Assembly (NCBI RefSeq): GCF_019175385.1
Contig: NC_083337.1
Coordinates: 46,290,938-46,354,937 of the forward strand
Reading direction: 5' to 3'
Length of the DNA stretch: 64,000 nucleotides
Origin: Lycium barbarum
Taxonomy: Eukaryota; Streptophyta; Magnoliopsida; Solanales; Solanaceae
Below are positions 45,473 through 57,907 of this stretch, one piece after another. Made by a program: the position numbers and the translations under genes. Numbering within the stretch: the first letter of the stretch is position 1; each line of letters begins with the position of its first letter. Under the pieces are notes generated by a model. The model was given only the letters and a program-made list of their open reading frames with translations. It was not told the origin of the DNA and searched no databases.

Positions 45473-47830
45473 ATGCTCACCCTGGAAAATTCAAGATAAT
45501 GCTGAAGCGACTAACAGCCACGTATACCAGAAGAAGATCCAACCTGATACTCTACATTCATAAAGGAATGCAGCAAGTGCATGTCAGTACGAAACAACAC
45601 TACTGGTAGGCATCATGTGCCGACTAAGCATAACTAACACAATTCAGATAATAAAGCCAGATAAACCAACAAGTATAAACCAAACATAATCGAAGCCAAA
45701 TATGAGTCATCGCCTAAGTAGAGCTTCTAATCCTAAATGTGCCAAGTCTCAATATATGAAGTTTGAATCCAACATCACTAGTACAATCATCAAAACATCT
45801 CAAAGCAAGCCACGGTGCAATGCAATACAATAATGTATGGATGCAATGCAATGCCACGTAAATGTTGTGTACACATATACTCTGTGACGGAAATATTGAC
45901 ATCTCGGTAGCACAACCCAGTGTGACTCACGAAGTCTAAGTGCCACCAGTCCCGAATCTTTGCCCAATAGACAGATGGGACCCCGGATCTTTGCCCATGG
46001 GGGGTTCTTACCGGCACCACTCTGGGGGACCTGCAAAGTCCATGCACTCACTCAATCAACGATTCTGGAACTAACATCGGATATCGGCCTCTCACGCCAC
46101 TCAACTAAGAACCGATCCCAGCTCATCACAGTGTTTCATCAAATATTATCAGTATCTCAGCAATATATCATGGAAATGAGAGTGCGTGCAATGCATGTAT
46201 CCACAATAATAATCATCCTCACTATCACAAGTACCAACAATAGGTACGCCAACAATATATCTGAATCACAAGTACCAGTGATGGGTACGCCAATAATATA
46301 TCTGAATCACAAGTACCAACAGCGGGTATGCCAAGAGTATCATAATCAAGATGGAACAACATATGCCAATATCTACCAACAACACGTGGCATCAGGACAA
46401 CACAATAGAACAATAATTCACAACACAACGGAATGGCTAGTCCCAAAAACACAACAGGGCCCAACTTAAGACAATATCCATCCCAACTTCATACCCGAAG
46501 GGTCACATGATTTCTCCGACAATATTGTCTAAATATATGCTTCGCTATGCGAAGTCTCACAAAGGTAAGTCATATCCTACCTGGATGGCCGAACAACAAC
46601 ACCAACAAATCATTCTATCACCTTCCCCTTCCGTCGAGCCTCAATATAAAAAAAATCTAGGGCTAATCGAATTCTATATTAGAAATCATGAAGAATGATA
46701 CTCATATTACTATCATTCAATTTAGGTCAAATCTAACCCTAGAATTCGGGAAAATAGGCCCACAAAGTCAAAACGGGAAATTCGGAAGCACTAGGTAATC
46801 ATAACCCAACTACTAATTGCTAAAGTAACTCATAAATTTACCCAATTTTGAATTTGAAGCAAAACCCCCAATTTGGGTATAAACTCTAACACTTTGATTC
46901 CGAAATTCAATGCTAAAAATGAAAGATATATTATTAATAAGCTTAGATTCATCAAAAACTAGCATAAACCCCATCAATTTCACCACTTATAAGCTTAGAG
47001 AAATTGTTCATCAAAGCCCACTTTTACCTTCTATTACTAAGGAATTATTAAAGAAAAGGAGGAATCTATGATGATAAGGATTAACGGAATAGAACGGGGA
47101 TAGCAAGATTTACCTCCAAGAGTCTCCTTCAAATATTTCTAAGAACAGTTCCCCAAAGCTCTAATTTCGAAATGGAAATAAATGAGGGCCTAAAGGCTTT
47201 TAACACTTCATTAATTATACGCACTGCCCGTCACCCGCTTTGGCAACACTGGGACCGCCCAGCGGAGCCGCTTCAACGGTCCCTCGACCGCTTCAACGGT
47301 CAAGAGTAAAATGCTTTGACCACTCCAGCGGCAGAATCACTGCTCCATCAGTACTGCTGCCGCGGTACTGGTGCCGCCAAAGTGGGCACCAGACACAAGA
47401 AAAATTACCCAAGTTTCACAATTCAATTCGATTTTCCAACTAATTTTCGAGGCCATTTGCTCACATACCATACACATAGACACACACAAAAACACGTTAC
47501 GAACGCGTTTGTCTCCTCGAAATTCCCAACGGAGGTCTCGTTAACCTAGTCAACCCTAGATGTCTTAATTCCAATATTCCAACCCAAGTCCCAAAATGCA
47601 TCCGAGTGCATTGGGAACCAAACCAGAGATACATACAAGTTTTAAACGACCATCCAAACCTCTCGAAATTGATGGAATTCCGAAAAAGGTCCGTTTACCC
47701 AAAAGTCAACTTTGGGTCAACTCTTTTTCACTTTAAGCCAAATCCGGTCTAGACACATCGGGAAGCGTGCCAACGGTCCCCTCAAGTCAAAAATGGCGAA
47801 AAGATAATAACGACGAAATGGGTCATTACA
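45473..47830 (-). repeat. Element G 3' LTR, U3-R part (after H)
   Basis: It continues the LTR begun at 24435 and ends GGGTCATTACA. It contains a diverged CAGTAC dyad (45585-45605), a 41-bp minisatellite (46226-46330, three units with CACAAGTACC), minus-strand TATA GTATAATTAATGAAG (47220-47206) and the CCGCTnnAGCGG region 47253-47390. Confidence 0.9.
47206..47390 (-). promoter_or_regulatory. Promoter region of the G 3' LTR, CCGCTnnAGCGG type
   Basis: Degenerate dyads include CCGCCCAGCGGAGCCGCTT, ACCGCTTCAACGGT (47287-47300) and CCACTCCAGCGG (47320-47331). They begin about 33 bp upstream of the TATA. The palindromes are more decayed here than in the 5' LTR (57255-57392). Confidence 0.5.
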
Positions 47831-47864
47831 TCAGATACCAATTGAACCATCGCTCGTTCTCGAG
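47831..47864 (-). other. Element G pre-LTR hairpin region
   Basis: CGCTCG and CGAGTG arms (47851-47856 and 47861-47866) around TTCT form a short stem next to the 3' LTR. This is the position of the perfect hairpin in A and D. No clear purine tract is seen. Confidence 0.4.
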
Positions 47865-47898
47865 TGAATATGAGAAAAGAAGCTGAAGAATACCTGAA

Positions 47899-48850
47899 TT
47901 AGTAAACAACTGGGGATATCGGCTTCGCATGTAGGACTCGGTCTCCCATGTAGTCTTCTAACCCATCAAACCAGCCAACCGGAGATCTACATCTCCTACC
48001 ATACAAGGCCTCAAAAGGTGCTATACCAATACTCGAATGATAACTATTATTGTACGCAAACTCTACCAATGGTAAGTGTTGATCCCAATGACCCCCAAAA
48101 TCAATAACACACGCTCTCAACATGTTCTCGAGCACCTAAATGGTCTGCTCGGACTGGCCATTGGACTGTGGATGAAAAGTTATATGGAGATCAAATCGGG
48201 TACCCAACTCTTCATGAAACGCACTCCAGAATCAGGAAGTGAAGATAGTCCCCCGATCAGACATAACAGAAATAGGAACCCTATGCAACCTCACACTATC
48301 CCAAATGTCCTAACTTCTCCGCGGTATAGGAAACCTGAACTGGAACAAAGTGAGACGGCTTAGTCAACCGATCAACTATCACCCAAAATAGAGTCAAACT
48401 TACTCAGGGTCTTCGGAAGACCCACAACAAAATTCATGGTAATCCTCTCCCACTTCCACTAGGGAATGGGCATCCTCTGAAGCACACCACCGGGTCACTG
48501 GTGCTCGTACTTTACCTGCTGACAATTACCACATTTAGCCACGAAATCAATTATACTCTGTTCATCCGACGCCACCAATAGTGTTGTCTCAAATCACGGT
48601 ACGTCTTAGTCGCCCCCGAGTGAATGGAATACCGAGAGCTATGAGCCTCAGACAAGATCAACTGAATCAAATCACTAACATGAGAAATGCACACGCGCCC
48701 CTTAATCCTCAAAATTCCCTCAGAATCAATCACAACCTCCTTAGCCTCACCTCTCAAGGCTCTATCTCGAATCTTGCTTAATTGAGCATCCTCAAATTGA
48801 TGAGGCCTGATCCGATCAAATAAAGACGACCTCGCCTCTATACAAGTCAA
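47899..48850 (-). pseudogene. Element G integrase and chromodomain end, with deletion
   Basis: 48850-48551 holds the linker and HHCC start (SSRYSIHSGATKTYRDLRQH). Then several stops; the frame near 48440 still reads FVVGLPKT. 48135-47899 has MLRACVIDFGGHWDQHLPLV and RCRSPVGWFD. Directly after that, in another frame, WKTTWETESYMRSRYPQLF is the chromodomain tail. The integrase C-terminus and first half of the chromodomain are therefore deleted. A recognisable ORF just upstream contains the Glu-site region (FHPQSNGQSE, minus strand near 48190-48160). Confidence 0.7.
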
Positions 48851-48879
48851 AATCCTACCTGGGGCTAAAATATCAAGGC

Positions 48880-49950
48880 GAATGAAACTGTTGGCCTAAA
48901 TCTGTACCTCCATGGCCAACGGACGCTCGGAAACGATCAATCTAGCTAAACTCCCCATACTCACTGCCTTGCGACTCAAGGCATCAACCACCACATTGGC
49001 TTTCTCGAGATAGTATAGAATAGAGATGTCATAGTCCTTCAGGAGCTCCATCCATCAGCGCTGCCTGGAATTAAGATCTCTCTGAGTAAACACATGCTGA
49101 AGACTACGGTGATCGGCGAAAACCTCACAATGGACACTATACAAATAATGCCTCCAAATATTCAAAGCAAAGACCACAACCAACAACTCCAAATCATGGG
49201 TAGGGTAATTCTTCTCATGAATATTCAACTGACGGGAAGCATAAGATATCATTCTACCCTCTATATTAACACAGCACCTAAACCCACACAGGAGGCATCA
49301 TAATAGACCTCAAAATCCTTACCCTCCACGGGTAATGCTAAGATTGGGGTTGTCGTCAAAAGAAGCTCGAGCTTTTGAAAGCTCTCCTCACAATCATCTG
49401 ACCACTGGAACAGAACCTCCTTCTGAGTCAATCTGGTCAAGAACAAAGCAACAGAAGCAAAACCCTTCGCGAAGTGACGGTAATAGCTGGCCAAACCCAC
49501 AAAACTACGAATCTCTGTAACAGTAGTGGGCCTCGCCCAACCCCTCATAGCCTCAATCTTCTGTGGGTCAACCATAATCCCATCATTACACACAACATGG
49601 CCCAAGAATGCTACAGAATCTAACCAGAACTCACACTTAGAAAACATAGCAAACAGACTATGCTTTTTAAACAACCCAAGAACAGAACGAAGATGTCTTT
49701 CATGCTCCTCTCTACTCTTGGAATAGACCAAGATATCATTAATGAACAAAATCATAAAGGAATCAAGGAATGGCCTAAAGATGCCATTCATCAAAGTTAT
49801 AAATGCATCCATGGCATTGGTACGCCCAAAAGACATCACTAGAAACTCATAATGGCCATTTCTCGTCCGAAAGGCTGTCTTCGGAATATCCTTCATCCTG
49901 ATCTTCAACTGGTGATAGCCAGAATGCAAAAAAATCTTCAATCCCACCAT
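48880..49950 (-). pseudogene. Element G reverse transcriptase C-half and RNase H
   Basis: 49950-49261 contains [18 protein letters not shown] and the catalytic box [14 protein letters not shown]. The xxDD box reads F-I-N-D, so one catalytic Asp is replaced by Asn and the enzyme would be dead. RNase [15 protein letters not shown] (Asp), a stop, [13 protein letters not shown] (Glu), [10 protein letters not shown] (Asp) and ANVVVDALSR (Asp), ending near 48950. Confidence 0.85.
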
Positions 49951-50686
49951 TCTTCTTCACAAATAACACAGGAGCACCCCAAGAGGAGATGCTCGGTCTA
50001 ATGAACCTCTTGCTCAACAAATCCTGTAACTGCTCCTTAAGCTCTCTCAACTCAGTTGGTGCCATCCGATATTGAGGAATAGAAATAGGACGAGCGCCTG
50101 GATCCCAGTCAATATAGAAATCAATGTCACGATTGGGTGGCATACCCGGCAGATCCGATAGGAATACCTCCGCGAACTCGCTTACTATAGGAATAGCCTC
50201 AAGGGGTGGAAATGCAACAGTAGTATCACGAACATGAGCCAAATAGGCTAAAGACCCCTTACTTAATAACTTCTTTGACCGAAGGAAGGAAATGATCTTC
50301 TTCAGAGTGGGACTAGGGGTGCCCCTCCACTCAAGCCTAGGAATGCCCGGCATGGCTAAAGTAACTGCCTTGGCGTGACAGTCCAAGATCGCGTGATAAG
50401 GAGAAAGCTAGGACATCCCTAGAATAATATCAAAGTCAATCATATCGAGAATCATCAAATCTATGCAAGTGTCATATCCCATAAAAGTAACCAAACAAGA
50501 CCGGTAAACTCGATCAACTATCACAGAATCTCCGACCGGAGTAGACACATAAACAGGTATATCCATGCTATCACAAGGCATATCACAACCAACTATATGA
50601 AATGCAGATACATACGAATAGGTGGATTCAGGATCAAATAACACAGATGCTGCTATATGACGAACAGAAATGGTAACTGAAATCAC
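49847..50686 (-). pseudogene. Element G protease and RT N-half
   Basis: 50686-50408 contains ASVLFDPESTYSYVS; the usual D-P-G-S active site has Glu for Gly. 50386-49847 carries the linker (PMPPNRDIDFYIDWDPGARP type) and RT start [19 protein letters not shown]. After this the coding is short by about 50 codons before [13 protein letters not shown], so the DYRQLN block is deleted. Confidence 0.82.
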
Positions 50687-50689
50687 AGC

Positions 50690-52194
50690 ATCTGAGACCT
50701 CTGACTCGGGCCAACCCGAAAGTGAGTAACAATGGGCTTCACCACGCCCAGTCTGAGATCCCCCTCTCGCACTCTGAGAGCCACCTCTAGCTGGCTGGGA
50801 ACCATCTCTAGAACTATGAGAAGAACTGCGGCCTAACTGAGCACCGCCCCTCTGAAAAGTCCCACCTTAACCACCAGATTATATAGGAGTCCTCGGCGGC
50901 TGATAATCCGGCCTGGGTCGGGGACACTCCTAGCAACATGCCCAACATCGCCACAAGAAAAATAGGTAATATGAGATGAATGCTGATACACAGAAGACCC
51001 GGATGAAGCATCCTTGTCCACTGGTCTGGAGAACGAACTCTCAGGGGCTCTCTACCTAGGTGGCTCACTGGGGGAAGCTTGTAACACTGAATGCACAGGA
51101 AGATCGGAATATTGCTGATGCAGCCTCGAAAACTGATTGGTGCCCCTCGAACTAGAACCCCTATAACTACCAGTCTAATGTGGCCTTTTGTCACCACCAC
51201 CAAAAGCACAGGCCTTAGCGCCCTCAACCATAGAAGCATACTCAATAATGGACTGGAAGGAAGCCCCCATAGACTCCATCTGAAGACAAGGAATATGTAG
51301 AGAGCCCACTAGTCCCCCAACAAAATGCCTGATCCTATCGGCCTCAGTTGGGATCAACAGAGTGGAATAATGGGCTAGATATAGGAAACGGGTCACGTAG
51401 GACTCCAAAGACATGCCCCTATGCTCAAGGTATAGAAACTCCTCCCTACGTATCTCTCTCAAAGACCGAGGCACATACTTCTCAAGGAAGGCTCGGTATA
51501 AGTGAGTCCAAGTCCGGGAAGGGGAACCCTAAGGTCGGCACGCCACAAAATACCTCCACTACGTCTTCGCGTCGCTGTGAAACTGGTAGGACACATAATC
51601 CACCCCGTGGGTCTCCACTATCCCTATACGGTGCAGCAACTCATGCATATCAAGAATAAACTCATAAGCATCCTCAGATGAAGTACCAGAGAACCTCGGC
51701 GGCTCTAGCTTTCTCAATCTCCCAACAAGGTCCTGACCTGACACATTCATAACAACGCCCTCCATGGGCCTCAAATCATCACCAGGAGTGGGTATGGCAT
51801 TAATGCGAGGAGCCATAGCTGCAGCGGGATGTGCTGCCCGCGTAGGTCCCTTCTCAGGGGTCTGCGCCCTAAACCGAGTCTATGAACCCATGTCGGGAGT
51901 AGTAACATTGGCTGCCGCCTGCTGGGCATCAAGATGAAGCAATACCCTGGCTATAGTATCATGCATGGCCTGATCAGAAGTAACCTCCGATTTTCTCTGT
52001 GCTGGAGCCACATCCTCGGGCTTAGGAGTGGGAGATCTCTCTCGGCGCTATCCTACCGCAGGAGCCCTGCCCCTAGCTAGGGCAGCCCATCGTCCTCTGC
52101 CGCGCCCTCTGGCTGTCGCTCGCCCTCTAATGCCAGCCGTAGCTGCGTTCTCTGGCACATGACCTCGGGTCATATTAGCTCGAGTCCTTACCAT
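50690..52194 (-). pseudogene. Element G gag, many breaks
   Basis: The start is the ATG at 52194 (MVRTRANMTRGHVPENA), followed by an Arg/Gly/Ala-rich part. 51816-51559 holds RLRKLEPPRFSGTSSEDAY and ILDMHELLHRIGI. 51474-51175 holds LREIRREEFLYLEHRGMSLE and ADRIRHFVGGL. A zinc knuckle appears near 50965-50925 as YFSCGDVGHVARSVP with the last Cys replaced by Ser. Stops occur at about 52048, 51880, 51556 and 51172. Confidence 0.8.
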
Positions 52195-52397
52195 ATGTGA
52201 GAGAAGAGATAAGACTCAGATACCAATTTGATCTTTCCAGAAACCAATTAGAATAAAGTAGCATGAAAGAAAAAAAGAAAGTGAGATTTCATAAATGTCC
52301 TATAGCCTCTCGCAGATAAGTACGGAGCTCAACGTACCGATCCACAAGACTCTACTAGACACGCTCATGTATTATAGATCGGGTAACCTAGGGCCCT

Positions 52398-53195
52398 GAT
52401 ACTGTCACGACCCAACACCATGTTAGATACCTGTTAGATATAGACGGACTGAATTTAAGAACTGTATGGAACTTATGAAAGCAACTAAGGATTCATAGCA
52501 TCGCATATCACAAACCTGTCCCCTGAGGAGTCACAGCTAACCAAAACAGAATATGATACGCAAGCCAACAAGGCTGCCACTACATATCAATACAATACGC
52601 AAGCCGACAAGGTTTCCACTACATATCAATACAATACGCAAGCCGACAAGGCTGCCACTACAAGCTGGAATATCCATAGCAAACCATATAGACACGGCTA
52701 AACAAAATCCATATACAACCCACACACATGTCTACGGACCTCTAAGAGTATCGATAGTGCAATATGACGGGACAGGGCCCCGCCGTACCCCTGGATAAAC
52801 ATATATATATACATCAAAAGATCTGTACCAAAAGTCTAGGCTCCGGAACAATAGAGCTCTCCAAGACATCTGAGTAGAATTCCTAAGCTGGAGGATCACC
52901 AAACCGAGTATCTGTACCTGCGGGCATGAAACGCAGCCCCCCGAAGAAAGGGGGTCATTACGATATATGTACTGAGTATATAAAGCATGAAATACAATAA
53001 AGAGGATCATGACTGAAATATAGATTATAGGGAACAAGAATGACATTCAAATACTAATACACTTTCCTTATGAAATGTAAATCATGCATATCAATATCAT
53101 ATATCATACCCAGCCCATTATGGGACTCGGTGAATAAAGTCATCACATACCATCCTTGGCGCTATAATCACACCATCATATCATCACATTATCAT

Positions 53196-53231
<36 letters not shown>

Positions 53232-55126
53232 GTACCCGTCCCTCTAGTGAGGGACTCGGTGAGCAATGCAGTGACACTGTGCACGAGAACATACCCGGCT
53301 CGGGACTCGGTGAAAGATATAATAACAGTATCCACGACCAGAGTAGTGAGTAACCATATGCAAATCAAATCATCATCTGAGACTCAATAGAATAGGTAGA
53401 ATGAACTAACACTTGAGTATCAACGGAGATAGTCATATCAAGTATCCCTCGAACGTCATTATGAATTATGTCAAAAGGAACTTCAGGAATCATAGACACG
53501 TATCGAGACAATATGAAATAACTTATGGAAATCAAGAACACTAACCACCCTAGTGTCTCTAAGAATAGGAGCTTATACATTCGTCGTTTGTTCATTTCAT
53601 GTAAATCATGCCAAAAAGAAAGAAGGGTTAGCCTTACATACCTTTAATGCTTATCCGTGATACAATACGTATACGCTGCCCGAAGTGTCTCAACCTATAT
53701 TAAAACGTCAAGACTATGGTTAAGCTACGGAAAGGCATAAAATGTACTTCAACGTTAGTATCTTATTTCTGGTCAGTTGGGCAGCACTTCCCCTATATCG
53801 CTCAATTCCCTCGCATTTAAGCCAACTATACAACAACCAACATAGCATCAACCAAGGCACGACTAAGTTATCGTATCAAGAATTAGTTAAAACAAGACCC
53901 AAGAATATCCAAACAGCCCACACCATTCCAACATTCGATAATCGCCACCATAACGACTACGACATATTCAAGTTATTCTTAATAATCTATAGCCATAACA
54001 CTTCATCGAAACGTTCTTATAACAGCACAACAATTACAACAACACAATGCATAATCTTAACTACACTTAATCCTCCAATTCAACAAGAACAACAACACGC
54101 CTAAAACAGCCTCTAATTACTCAAGTTCTTAAAACATCCCACTAAATAAATATAACTTCAACTTTAACCATCAAATTCATTTACTTTCATCATTTAATCC
54201 ATGACAACAACAACAACAACAACAATACTAATTAAAATTAACCCATCATTTCTAAATTAAAACAGCCCCCCACGGCCCAAACAAAACCTCAACATCAACA
54301 TACCATTTCTTACATCCAATTTCACATCTACCAATTTATGCAAAGTCCAAACCACCTCTAAAACATGCAAGAGGGAATTAAATCTTACCTTAACAAGCTT
54401 GGCTCCTTAACGTTGCTGAAATTTGTAGCTTCAAATAACAAACGTTCTTGCTGCCCCCAATGGATTAATTCACGTTATTAATCACCTTGAAATGTGTAGA
54501 ACACCTTAAAACTAAGCTTTTATTAACAAAAACTTGGACTTCCTCAAGATCAGCCATGGCCGTGAGTTGCCATGGCTGTTGAAATCTTTATTTTTTTCCT
54601 CTAATTGGACTTGAAATTCATTAACTCAATTGTGTAGAAGGTGGGGGAGGAGCTGGCCGTGAGCTTCACTAGGTAGCTGCCATGGCTTGCCGTGACTCTC
54701 TCTAGCTCACTTTGTGAAGATGAAATGCTTCTCTCTCCTATTTCACTTTGTGAATGAATAATGGTATCACTTAGTCATCACATTGGATTATATATGCTGC
54801 CTATGAAGTGGACAAGTGTCCCACTATGGGATGGACCAATCAGATTTGGCCATGCTATAGTGGGGTCCATTTAGCACTACTTAGGCTAAATTAATCTTAA
54901 TTAATTACTAATCTCCACTTAATAATCTAATCATGGTTAATTAATCCCTAATCTCTACTAATATTTCTATACCAATTGAAATTTATAAGCAAGTCGTGCA
55001 CTTATTAAAAATCGGGGATTGAAAGTCCTTATCTCAAAACCCTACAATTTATCTTGTCCTTGAACGTATATCGATTAGCTTACGAGTAATCCAATGTATA
55101 AAAATACGGGGTATAACAGATACCAA
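52398..55126 (-). other. Element G primer binding site split by solo LTR I
   Basis: Minus strand: TTGGTATC at 55126-55119, then solo LTR I, then AGGGCCC after the duplicated GTATC (52402-52398). Joined across the insertion site, this is the position and type of an iMet PBS. The duplicated bases GATAC (52398-52402 and 55119-55123) are the target site. Confidence 0.85.
52403..55118 (-). repeat. Element I: solo LTR (2716 bp), TSD GATAC
   Basis: The plus-strand ends are TGTCACGACCC and GGGGTATAACA. Perfect duplicates GATAC flank it. It contains a 39-bp minisatellite (52556-52660, three units with ATACGCAAGCC), (TA)n at 53199-53229 and a half-degenerate CAGTAC dyad (52956-52974). It also has a CAG|GT site with GT at 52916-52917 and a minus-strand TATA GCATATATAATCC (54798-54786). 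Unlike the other families it shows no clear palindrome array upstream of TATA. Confidence 0.95.
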
Positions 55127-55128
55127 CT

Positions 55129-55264
55129 TTTCACGACCCATTTTTACATAAGCCGTGCGGGCATTTACCTTTTCCACCTCGGTAAGCGAACTCTTAACCC
55201 AAATATAAATAAAGACATAAATGATTAAATCGAGCAACGGACTAGAATAAATACGCAAGTCTCA

Positions 55265-55298
<34 letters not shown>

Positions 55299-57907
55299 GA
55301 AAAAGTGCGGAATAATAATAATACCTCCACGGTCTAGTCTGAGTAATATAAGAGCATCTAAAAGGAAAATAATACAAGTCTGGAATAATAATACATAAAG
55401 TGTCTATGACTCTGAATAGAAATAGGATATAATGATATAGAAGTCTTCATGGCAGCGAACATCCATGCTCATCCTGGAAACTCGAAGATAATGATGAAGC
55501 GACTATCAGCCACGTATACCGGAAGCAGATCCAACCTGATACTCTGCATTCGTAAAGGAATGAAGCAAGTGCAAGTCAGTACAAAACAACAGTATCGGTA
55601 GGCATCATCGGTTGACGAAGCATAGCTAACACAATTCAAATAATAAAGCCAGATAGACAGATAAACCAATAAGTATAAATCAAACATAATCGAAGCCAAA
55701 TATGCGTTATCGCCTAAGTAGAGCTTCTAATCCCAAATGTGCCAAGTCTCAATATATCGAGTCCGAATCCAACATCACAAGTACAATCACCAAAACATCT
55801 CAAAGTAAGCGACGGTGCAATGCAATGCAATAATGTATAGATGCAATGCAATGCCAGGCAAATGTTGTGTACACATGTACTCCGGACAGAAATATCGACA
55901 TCTCGATAGCACAACCCAGTGTGACTCGAGAAGTCTAAGTGCAACCCATCCCGGATCTTTGCCCAACAGACAGACCGGACCCCGAATCTTTGCCCACGGG
56001 GGGTTCTCACCGGCACCACTCTGGGGGACCTGCAGAGTCCATTCACTCACTCAATCAATGCTTCCAGAACTAACATCGGATGTCGGCCTCTCACGTCACT
56101 CAAGTAAAAATCGAGCCCAGCTCATCAAATTATTTCATCAAGTATCATCAGTATCTCAACAATATATCATGGAAATGAAAGTGCATACAATGCATGTAAC
56201 CACAACAATAACCATGCTCAATATCACAAGTACCAACAATGGGTACACCAATAATATATCCGAATCATAAGTACCAACAGTGGGTATGCCAACAATATAT
56301 CCGAATCACAAATACCAACAGTATCATAATCAAGATGGAATAACATATGTCAATATCTACTAATAACACGTGGTATCAATTCAACACAATAGAATAATCA
56401 ATCACAACACAACGGGATGGTTAGTCACAAATACACAACAAGGCCCAACCTAAGACAATATCCATCCCAACTTCATACCCGAAGGTTCACATGCTTTCTC
56501 CAATGATATAAACTAAATATATGCTTCGCTATGCGAAGTCTCACAAGGGTAAGCCATAACCTACCTGGATGGCCGAACAGCAACACCAACATATCACTCT
56601 ATCACCTTCCTCTTTCGCCAAGCCTCAATATCGAAAAAAGTCTAGGCGTAATCGAATTCTATATTAGAAATCATGAAGAACGATACTAAGATTGCCATCA
56701 TTCAATTTAGGTCAAATCTAACCCTAGAATTTGGGAAAACGGGCCCACAAGGTCAAAACGAGAAATTCGGAAGCAAAATATCAAATTAAGCACTAGGTGA
56801 TCATAACCCAACCACTAATTGCTAAATTAACTCATAGATTTACCCAATTTAAAATTTGAAGCAAAACTCCAATTTTGGTATAAAGCCTAACTCCTTGATT
56901 TCGAAATTCAACGCTAAAAATAGAAGATATATGATTAATAAGCCTAGAGTAAAAAAAAAAAACTAGCATAAACCCCATCAATTTCACCACTTATAAGCTT
57001 AGAGAAAATGTTCATCAAAACCCACTTTCACCTTCCCTTACTAAGGGATTATCAACGGAAATGGGGAATCTATGATGATAAGGATTAATGGAATAGAAGA
57101 GGGATAGCAAGATTTACCTCCAAGAGTCTCCTCAAATATCTCCAAGAATAGTTCCCCAAAGCTCTAATTTCAAAATGGAAATAAATGAGGGCCTAAAGGC
57201 TTTAACACTTTATTAATTATGCACACTGCCCGTCACCCGTTTTGGCGACACTAGGACCGCCCCAGCGGAGCCACTTCAGCCGGTCCCTCGACTGCTTCAG
57301 CGGTCAAGCCTAAAATGCTCTGACCGCTCTAGCGGCAGGGTCACCGCTCTAGCGGCAGGGTCACCGCTCTAGCGGTACCGTTGCCGTGTTGCTGGTACCT
57401 CCAAAGTGGTCACAAGACACCAGAAAACTCACCCAAGTTTCCCAATTCAATCTGATTTTTTGACTAATTTCCGAGGCCATCTACTCGCATACCATACACA
57501 TACACACACATAAAACACGCTACAAAACGCGCTCGTCGCCTCAAAATTTCAAACGGAGGTCTTGTTGACCGAGTCAACCCTCGATGCCTTAATTCCAATT
57601 TCCCAACCCAAGTCCCAAAATGCATCGAAGTGCATTGGGCACCAAACCAGAGATACATACAAGTTCTAAACAACCAACCGGACCTCTCGGAATTGATGGA
57701 ATTCCGAAATAGATCCGTTTACCCAAAAGTTAACTTTAGGTCAACTCTTTTTCACTTTAAGCCTATATTTCACAAAAGTTGCCTGAATTTGGTCTAGACA
57801 CCTTGGGAAGCATGCAAACGGTCCCCTCGGGTCAAAAATGAGCTAATCAATGCTCGGGAAAGGGCGAAAATGCCGGAAAGACTATAACGACCAAACGGGT
57901 CGTTACA
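55129..57907 (-). repeat. Element G 5' LTR (2.78 kb)
   Basis: The U5 end is altered from TGTCACG to TTTCACG (55129). It holds the (TA)n at 55267-55295, a 41-bp minisatellite (about 56225-56320), minus-strand TATA-like GCATAATTAATAAAG (57222-57208) and the CCGCT array 57255-57392. It ends GGGTCGTTACA. Confidence 0.92.
57208..57392 (-). promoter_or_regulatory. Promoter region of the G 5' LTR with 20-bp CCGCTnnAGCGG tandem
   Basis: Three tandem 20-bp units ACCGCTCTAGCGGCAGGGTC begin at 57323, 57343 and 57363; each holds the palindrome CCGCTCTAGCGG. Weaker copies extend to 57255, about 33 bp from the TATA. The 3' LTR has fewer recognisable units. Confidence 0.7.

Larger units (their letters stand above)
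24435..57907 (-). mobile_element. Element G: Ty3/gypsy chromovirus split by H and I
   Basis: In element order: 5' LTR 57907-55129, PBS split by solo LTR I, gag-pol 52194-47899, 3' LTR 47830-45473 plus 24809-24435. The 3' LTR is split by the 20.7-kb Athila element H. The two LTRs share sequence throughout but differ by about 11 percent in a 143-base stretch I aligned by eye (45478- versus 55471-), so G is clearly older than H. Outer flanks are CACCG (24430-24434) and GGCCA (57908-57912), which do not match, so the TSD is lost or one end is rearranged. Confidence 0.85.

Noticed and set aside
55714..56270. Overlapping ORFs of 87-151 codons on both strands (and their twins at 45790-46469)
   Set aside because: Same positions in both LTRs of G; no domain; LTR sequence.
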